From Botryococcus braunii (taxonomy: Eukaryota > Chlorophyta > Trebouxiophyceae): DNA of 32,500 bases. Position numbers and translations under genes: made by a program. Every line of letters starts with the position of its first letter. Position 1 is the stretch's first letter. Positions 32,031 through 32,500 of the stretch are shown piece by piece. The DNA is taken from positions 100,001 to 132,500 of the forward strand of contig KV908341.1 in assembly GCA_002005505.1 (NCBI GenBank), in the 5' to 3' direction. Below the pieces are notes generated by a model. It was not told the DNA's origin and searched no databases. It worked only from the letters and a program-made list of their open reading frames with translations.

Positions 32031-32500
32031 TGGGGAGTAGAAATAGGGGTGTGGCTACTGGACAGAACATGGGTGCGCATGTAGATACTGCGTGGTGTGA
32101 AATGATTTGCCTAGCAACGGAGTCCGCCAGCTCCAGACTTCGTCTACTTTATTGCGCATGGTCCTGAATTATGGGTGGGATCGTCATCAACGAAGACAGA
32201 AACATTTGAACGGCCGTCGAATACAGCAATCGATCTTCTCAGATTTCTACCTTGGCGCACCCCTCTGGTGCTTTGTAATTCTAGCAACACATGACAGAGA
32301 TTCTAATTCCTGTGTTTCGGTCCCAACCTATCGGACTCCATGGGAACCCGCTGTGCTTGAAATGCTCCAGAGCCCTTGGTGCTGGCATGTTTGGGTTTTG
32401 AACGTAGGCCCCAGCGCTGGGGGCGATCGCAGCGACTCGCTGTAGATCCCGTTCCGTGCGCCCCTCGCGAAAGTACGAAGGGATTCGGCCCGTGTGAAAT
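32031..32500. other. Unassigned end of window
   Basis: A 112-codon plus-strand ORF (32107-32445) shows no recognised domain and has no splice support. Further exons of the membrane-protein gene could lie here or beyond; none was identified. Confidence 0.4.

Overview
This is a nuclear eukaryotic window. It has short exons separated by GT-AG introns, sparse coding, no bacterial-style operons, very long dinucleotide microsatellites ((AC/GT)n and (AG/CT)n), minisatellites, and one intact Ty1/copia LTR retrotransposon. A green-lineage organism, probably an alga, fits best. The retrotransposon's primer binding site matches the initiator tRNA-Met sequence I recall for green plants, and the GDT1 and copia proteins look plant/algal. 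I cannot place it more finely. Gene models were read by eye from ORFs, splice motifs, phase agreement and family resemblance. They are predictions, not transcript-supported.

Layout, left to right. 0.5-4.94 kb (+): a six-exon protein kinase gene whose phases agree throughout (481 aa predicted), with introns full of (GT)n/(CA)n arrays. A tRNA-Met-like relic, an 81-bp palindrome and a 19-bp-stem hairpin lie in its first intron. 5.0-11.0 kb: mostly non-coding and repeat-rich, with two short candidate terminal exons on + (5.87 and 6.87-7.53 kb). 11.07-11.93 kb (-): a 285-codon ORF of unknown function with a TATA-like box upstream. 12.42-13.25 kb (-): a five-exon gene for a small coiled-coil protein (about 181 aa). 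14.2-14.67 kb: long (CT)n/(GT)n tracts and a perfect 23-bp hairpin. 14.73-15.63 kb (-): exons of an unrecognised gene. 16.51-21.35 kb (-): a complete-looking six-exon UPF0016/GDT1 (TMEM165-like) cation transporter gene (266 aa predicted). One of its introns holds a 20-bp minisatellite of 19 clean units plus a decayed tail, and another holds a large palindromic (CA/CG/TG) domain. 21.8-24.34 kb (+): exons of a multi-pass membrane protein, divergent from GDT1 and tentatively Tmemb_185A-like. 24.52-31.53 kb (-): a 7.0-kb copia element with 694-bp LTRs that look identical, one 1737-aa Gag-Pol ORF, PBS, PPT and a 5-bp ACACA duplication, inserted into an (AC)n microsatellite. 31.5-32.05 kb: compound microsatellites. 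32.05-32.5 kb: nothing recognised.

The strongest candidate for something new is the retrotransposon's priming region. The PBS matches the anticodon arm (half-tRNA) of initiator tRNA-Met, with resemblance running on through the D arm, and the end of U5 carries a 10-nt copy of the same tRNA segment. U5 and PBS therefore form a perfect 10-bp hairpin that would hide the PBS. Next come the repeated back-to-back (TG)n...(CA)n palindromes, some joined by unique inverted-repeat stems, and a charge-reversed first catalytic motif in the GDT1 protein (EFGDET instead of E-x-G-D-K/R-T/S).
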